Shown here: piece by piece, positions 60,699-64,000 of the stretch
Layout: every line of letters starts with the position of its first letter
Numbering within the stretch: the first letter of the stretch is position 1
From: UBA4093 sp036676455
GTDB lineage: Bacteria > Cyanobacteriota > Sericytochromatia > S15B-MN24 > UBA4093
Direction: 5' to 3'
DNA length: 64,000 nt
NCBI GenBank assembly: GCA_036676455.1
Contig: JAKFCW010000047.1
Location: 47,658 to 111,657, forward strand
Made by a program: the position numbers and the translations under genes
Notes under the pieces: model-generated
Seen by the model: the letters and a program-made list of their open reading frames with translations, nothing else
What the model was told of the DNA's origin: nothing
Database searches by the model: none

Positions 60699-61658
60699 TT
60701 AGGAACTGAGCACCGAGAGGCGATCGTAGGCTTTCTTGATCTGCTGCTGGAAGTCGACCACCGGCTCGTCGGAAGCAGGGAGCATCTTCTTGATAAGGCC
60801 GCTGATCTGCCGCTGGGAGTAGCCCAGGAGCTGGCACTGGCTCGCGACCTTGTCGGCCAGCTGCGCGAGATCCGGCTTGTCATGCTCGCGCAGGATCTTC
60901 TCGAGGTCGTCGCTGCGCTGGGTGAGGGTGCGGACCAGCTGGACCATCATCTCGGCGCTGGGCGTGCCTGCGCCCTGGCGGGCATTGGCGAGGATCTGAT
61001 CGTAGAACTTGATCTGCGGCGCCAGGCGCGCGATCACGCTCTCCACGTCCGGGTAGTGCAGGACCTCGCGGGGCTCGCGGATGCCCTTGCGGACGTCGTC
61101 GATGTGGAAACAGCCGATGTCGATGGTGCCGATGAAGTGCCACTCGTAACCGTAGAGCTCGTTCTGCTTGAGGAAGGCCTTCACGTCCATGTCGCTGAGC
61201 CAGAGCATGCGCTCCATGCGGGCCCGGACCTGCTTGACCGAGGTCGAGAACAGCGCCGGATGCGTGTGGAACGCCCCGATCTCCGGCAGCACCAGGTCAT
61301 TGGGCTTGCAGCGGTAGCGGACTCCGACCACGCGGCGCCGCGAGGAGTGGAAGACTCCCGTGGTGAGGTTCTGGAACTCCTCCAGCCGATCATCATGGCC
61401 CCCGAAGACGCCGCCACGCTCGTCGAAGACGAAGATCCGGCGCTTGTGCGCGGTCTCGCGGTTCTCCTTGCTAGTCAGCGTATTCAGCATGTTGATGCCG
61501 AATTCCTGGACGAAACGTTCGTGAACCTCGGGCGTGATGTTCAACTGGAATCCCCCTATGACGACCTCGTTACGGGGGTTATGTACCAAGGCGCAGAGGG
61601 CGGTAAACGCAACTTTTGTAAACCCCAGGTCGACGCTAAAAGCGCCTAGCCGCGCCAT
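60699..61658 (-). CDS. JAMM/MPN-like metallopeptidase-type protein
   Basis: 319 residues from an ATG behind GAGG. The first 160 residues fit a JAB/MPN fold: Glu31 in RNEVVIGG, then FHTHP with His131 and His133, and a later LSDMD with Ser155 and Asp158. The gap from HTHP to SxxD is about 20 residues where known JAMM enzymes have about 7-10, so an insertion is present or the last ligand is misassigned. The C-terminal half is helical. It may cleave isopeptide or similar bonds; substrate unknown. Divergent from dam. Confidence 0.6.
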   Translation of the reverse strand: MARLGAFSVDLGFTKVAFTALCALVHNPRNEVVIGGFQLNITPEVHERFVQEFGINMLNTLTSKENRETAHKRRIFVFDERGGVFGGHDDRLEEFQNLTTGVFHSSRRRVVGVRYRCKPNDLVLPEIGAFHTHPALFSTSVKQVRARMERMLWLSDMDVKAFLKQNELYGYEWHFIGTIDIGCFHIDDVRKGIREPREVLHYPDVESVIARLAPQIKFYDQILANARQGAGTPSAEMMVQLVRTLTQRSDDLEKILREHDKPDLAQLADKVASQCQLLGYSQRQISGLIKKMLPASDEPVVDFQQQIKKAYDRLSVLSS

Positions 61659-61705
61659 CACAGGCCTCGCGGCCGGGGGAGTTCGGCGCCGCCGCGGACC
61701 CGAAA

Positions 61706-61796
61706 TCACTTGCTTGTTTGGATCGATCCGTTGTAAACATAGAAGTAACGATCGGATGATCCATGTGATCATGCGATCACTTGCTTGCATGTGATC
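61706..61796. promoter_or_regulatory. GATC cluster and repeated TCACTTGCTTG element in the dam/JAMM promoter region
   Basis: Seven GATC sites start at 61721, 61725, 61750, 61758, 61767, 61775 and 61793, where chance gives about one per 250 bases. TCACTTGCTTG occurs at 61706-61716 and 61777-61787. The segment lies in the 239-base gap between the divergent JAMM-like and dam genes and is A/T-richer than the neighbourhood. Confidence 0.6.
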
Positions 61797-61897
61797 GGAC
61801 GCACTGCGTCCTCCATGTCAGGTTGGAGATGATAGGGGAAGAAAGCGCGCCGGCGTGCGGCGCGCCGAAGACGGCTCGAGAGTTTAGGAGAAGGCAC

Positions 61898-62788
61898 ATG
61901 CTTCGATCGTTGCAAGCGTCAAACCAGGGGAAGGCTAGCCCGTTCCTGAAGTGGGCCGGGGGAAAAGGCCGCCTGCTGGCTCAGTTCCAGCCGCTCTTCC
62001 CGCAACGCTACGGGCGTTACTTCGAGCCGTTCGTGGGGGCCGGCGCCGTCTTCTTTCACCTGAACCCCGAAGAGGCGCATCTCTCCGACGTCAACTTCGA
62101 GCTGGTCAATGCCTACCAGGTCATCCGCGACCATGTCGACGCACTGATCGCGACGCTGAGCGATTACCAGCATGACAAGGACTTCTACTACGCCCTGCGC
62201 GCCCAGGACCCCGAGACGCTTTCGCCGGTGGAGCGCGCCGCGCGGATCATCTACCTGAACAAGACCTGCTTCAACGGGCTCTACCGCGTGAACCGCCGCG
62301 GCCAGTTCAACGTGCCGTTCGGGGACTACAAGAACCCGCGGATCCTGGACGAGGCCGGCCTGCGCGCCGCCCACGCCGCCCTCCAGAACGTGAGCGTCAC
62401 GCACCAGGGCTTCGACGCGGTGCTCGCAGAAGCCAAGAGCGGCGACTTCGTCTACTTCGATCCCCCGTACCATCCGCTGAGCCCGACGGCGAGCTTCACG
62501 TCGTACGCGGCCGACGACTTCGGCCCCGAAGACCAGATCCGCCTCGCGGCTGTCTTCCGCCGCCTGGACGCCAAGGGCGTCAAGCTGATGCTGAGCAACT
62601 CGGACACGCCCTTCATCCGCGACCTCTACGAGGGCTTCCACATCCAGCAGGTCTGGGCGCCGCGCGCCATCAACCGGGACGCGTCGAAGCGCAAGGGGGT
62701 CCACGAGGTGGTGGTCACCAACTACGCCCCGCTCAAGCTCGCCGCACCGGTCGTCCATCCGCTCGCGGCCGGCGACGGCCAGGGCTAG
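61898..62788 (+). CDS. dam: Dam-type DNA adenine methyltransferase
   Basis: 296 residues from an ATG behind AGGAGAAGG. D12-class N6-adenine methyltransferase: motif X FLKWAGGKGRLL (16-27), motif I FEPFVGAGAVFF, SDVNFELVNAY, and catalytic DPPY at 188-191. The layout is that of the Dam branch, which methylates GATC, although target specificity is not proven by sequence. No restriction partner is adjacent, so it looks like a solitary enzyme. GATC sites cluster in its own promoter and form the core of the abundant GCGATCGC octamer. A strong terminator follows. Confidence 0.9.
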   Translation: MLRSLQASNQGKASPFLKWAGGKGRLLAQFQPLFPQRYGRYFEPFVGAGAVFFHLNPEEAHLSDVNFELVNAYQVIRDHVDALIATLSDYQHDKDFYYALRAQDPETLSPVERAARIIYLNKTCFNGLYRVNRRGQFNVPFGDYKNPRILDEAGLRAAHAALQNVSVTHQGFDAVLAEAKSGDFVYFDPPYHPLSPTASFTSYAADDFGPEDQIRLAAVFRRLDAKGVKLMLSNSDTPFIRDLYEGFHIQQVWAPRAINRDASKRKGVHEVVVTNYAPLKLAAPVVHPLAAGDGQG

Positions 62789-62797
62789 ACCCCACGT

Positions 62798-62844
62798 AAA
62801 CCGAGAGGCCCGCAACGCGTCGTTGCGGGCCTCTCGGTTTTTTT
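62798..62844 (+). terminator. Rho-independent terminator of dam
   Basis: Perfect 20-bp stem (starts AAACCGAGAGGCC) with a 3-base loop and a run of T to 62844. The last T overlaps the stop of the convergent gene. Confidence 0.92.
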
Positions 62845-63044
62845 CAGGTCCAGGACTTCAGGTGGTACTGCGCGCCGGGGCTCAGCGCCCCGCCCTCGCC
62901 CAGTTCGTTGCCGTCCTCATCCGTGATGACGGCCAATCCGTTTCGGATGCGGACCTGCCAGTCCCCGGGAAGGCGATCGATCAGGTGGCGAACCTGGGCT
63001 CCCGGGTGGAAGGCGTAATTCTCGCCGTCGAGCGTGACGATCAC
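62844..63044 (-). CDS. Small beta-grasp-like protein
   Basis: 66 residues from a GTG; no clear ribosome site. The start MIVTLDGENYAFHPGAQVRHLIDRL follows the beta-grasp pattern of ThiS/ubiquitin-like proteins (VxLDG-beta turn, then a Gly-Ala/Thr-V helix). The second half (AVITDEDGNEL, ALSPGAQYHL) continues as strands. It ends in KSWT, not GlyGly, so ThiS-type thiocarboxylation is not expected. Proximity to a JAMM-like gene is suggestive only. Confidence 0.5.
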   Translation of the reverse strand: MIVTLDGENYAFHPGAQVRHLIDRLPGDWQVRIRNGLAVITDEDGNELGEGGALSPGAQYHLKSWT

Positions 63045-63123
63045 GGGTGCGGGACCGCGATCGGGATGCGAGGCAAGGCGAGGGTGGCGTCGGGTCCTTC
63101 GACGAAGTTGCGACGAGGAGGGG

Positions 63124-63675
63124 TCACGGCTGGATGCGGTTGCCGAGTCCGACGGATGCTGCGACGAGGGCCTCGAACTGGGTGTGGCTGGGGGCCTCGT
63201 AGACCCGTCCCTCGTTGGCGGAAAGTTCGACGGACTTGGCGAGCACGGTGGCGTAGAGGATGCCGCGCTGCACCTTGGCGGCGAGGTCGTCGCCGCGGTA
63301 CTGGGCGAGGTCGGCCGGACCGTTGATGCCCATGTTGGAGAGGACGTAAGCCGTCTTGGGCTTCATCTCGGGGATGCGCATCAGGTCGGCGCGCTGGCCG
63401 TAGCGGGTCAGATCCTGCTGGGAGACGCCGGTGAGGGCGCTGACGAGGAAGCGGCGGAAGGATCCGGCCGTCCAGAAGGAGAGGCGACCTGGCGAGGTCA
63501 ATCCGATCTTGCCGAGGCGGGCGAGGTGGTCCTGGTTGGGGACCATGTCGACCACCGGGCCGGTGACGGCGGCCGCAGCGGGTGCCGACGCCGCGGGGGC
63601 TGGGGCGGCATTGGGCGTGGCGACCGAGAGGACGCGAGGCGCGGGCCGGTAGCTGGACGCGGCGATGGACTGCAT
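63124..63675 (-). CDS. DUF4332-like helix-hairpin-helix protein
   Basis: 183 residues from an ATG behind GGAGG. An Ala/Pro/Val-rich N-terminal 40 residues without signal peptide precedes a helical domain (LARLGKIGLTSPGRL, LVSALTGVSQQDLTRYGQRADLMRI, YVLSNMGINGPADLAQY) that follows the DUF4332 pattern of two helix-hairpin-helix-like units. Role unknown; may bind DNA or protein. The N-terminus looks like that of the peptidoglycan-binding protein at 3569. Confidence 0.7.
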   Translation of the reverse strand: MQSIAASSYRPAPRVLSVATPNAAPAPAASAPAAAAVTGPVVDMVPNQDHLARLGKIGLTSPGRLSFWTAGSFRRFLVSALTGVSQQDLTRYGQRADLMRIPEMKPKTAYVLSNMGINGPADLAQYRGDDLAAKVQRGILYATVLAKSVELSANEGRVYEAPSHTQFEALVAASVGLGNRIQP

Positions 63676-63843
63676 AAGGACCTCCATTGCGTGAATCGAA
63701 CCCTGTTAATCAGGTTTTAGGAGGGAAAGGCCCGGATCTTTCTTAAGCCCTCCCTAAGGAATCGGAAAGTTTGATCAATAGCCGAAATCGGGCATGGAAG
63801 CGGCCGCGCCGGCCGGGGGACGGCGGCGCTTGGGCCGAGAGCG

Positions 63844-63873
63844 TTGACAGGCCAGGGGAAGACGTAGTAGTGT
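63844..63873 (+). promoter_or_regulatory. Promoter of tRNA-Pro
   Basis: TTGACA at 63844-63849 and TAGTGT at 63868-63873, 18 bases apart, 11 bases before the tRNA. A textbook -35 with a fair -10. Confidence 0.7.
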
Positions 63874-63884
63874 AAAGGTCGCAT

Positions 63885-63961
63885 CGGGACGTAGCGCAGT
63901 TTGGTAGCGCGCCTGCTTTGGGAGCAGGGGGTCGCAGGTTCGAATCCTGTCGTCCCGACCA
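63885..63961 (+). tRNA. tRNA-Pro (anticodon TGG)
   Basis: 77 bases including an encoded CCA end. Acceptor CGGGACG pairs with CGTCCCG; the anticodon arm CCTGC-TTTGGGA-GCAGG gives anticodon TGG; the T arm GCAGG-TTCGAAT-CCTGT is standard. Reads CCA proline codons (and probably others by wobble). Confidence 0.95.
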
Positions 63962-63972
63962 GGTTCTTTTGC

Positions 63973-64000
63973 GCGGGAGTAACTCAGTTGGTAGAGTTCC
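63973..64000 (+). tRNA. Partial tRNA, probably tRNA-Gly, cut by window end
   Basis: The 28 bases seen are GCGGGAG (acceptor) then TAACTCAGTTGGTAGAG, a tRNA 5' half through the D arm. The GCGGGAG acceptor is usual for tRNA-Gly, but the anticodon is beyond the window. It follows tRNA-Pro by 11 bases, so both are probably one transcript. Confidence 0.7.

Noticed and set aside
61898..62788. Restriction-modification system
   Set aside because: No endonuclease gene is adjacent; neighbours are a JAMM-like protein and a small beta-grasp-like protein.
1..64000. CRISPR array, insertion sequence or prophage
   Set aside because: No regularly spaced direct repeats, transposase or phage structural genes were found; the two palindromes are REP-like.

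Overview
The window is GC-rich (by eye about two thirds G+C), densely coded DNA from a diderm (outer-membrane) bacterium. Evidence for an outer membrane is strong: about ten lipoproteins, a secretin, several predicted beta-barrels and an OmpA/MotB protein. The octamer GCGATCGC (HIP1, a signature of many cyanobacterial genomes) occurs about 28 times by hand count, where base composition predicts two or three. An SbtA/SbtB bicarbonate-transporter pair of the cyanobacterial type is also present. With no photosynthesis gene in view, I infer a non-photosynthetic relative of cyanobacteria (Sericytochromatia/Tanganyikabacteria-like). This is an inference; no 16S rRNA is in the window.

Layout. 0-6 kb: a secreted peptidase/propeller/barrel protein, a peptidoglycan-binding protein and sbtAB. 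6-16 kb: a housekeeping run (dprA, topA, trmFO, tdk, xerC-like), then a soluble histidine kinase and a GGDEF/degenerate HD-GYP protein. 16-24 kb: sbcDC, a TPR protein and PspC-domain proteins. 23-26 kb: a small incomplete Tad module. 26-30 kb: two NHL-repeat lipoproteins and a further lipoprotein. 30-36 kb: a six-gene operon with motA, motB and a FliF-FliG fusion. 36.7-48 kb: a six-lipoprotein operon, a lipoprotein/barrel pair and a dCMP-type deaminase. 49.5-58 kb: a near-complete Tad (Flp pilus) operon that starts with two 54-residue pilins. 58-64 kb: a diheme cytochrome c, an NHL lipoprotein, a JAMM-like protein, a Dam-type adenine methyltransferase behind a cluster of seven GATC sites, a small beta-grasp-like protein, a DUF4332-like protein, tRNA-Pro and the start of a second tRNA.

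The most unusual system is the operon at 30.1-36.1 kb. One polypeptide has a signal peptide, the last periplasmic ring-building domain of FliF, a membrane segment and a FliG-like cytoplasmic region. It is encoded with the stator pair MotA/MotB, a FlgO-like outer-membrane barrel, a TPR protein and a two-span membrane protein with an MscS-like tail. No hook, rod, filament or flagellar export gene lies in the window. This suggests a reduced, flagellar-motor-derived machine whose output (gliding, surface rotation or envelope remodelling) cannot be read from sequence.

The other main themes are surface structures (two Tad modules, many lipoproteins), DNA processing (dprA, topA, xerC-like, sbcDC, dam) and envelope-stress proteins (PspC). 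Perfect hairpins separate most convergent gene pairs. Two extragenic REP-like palindromes are present. No insertion sequence, prophage or CRISPR array was seen.
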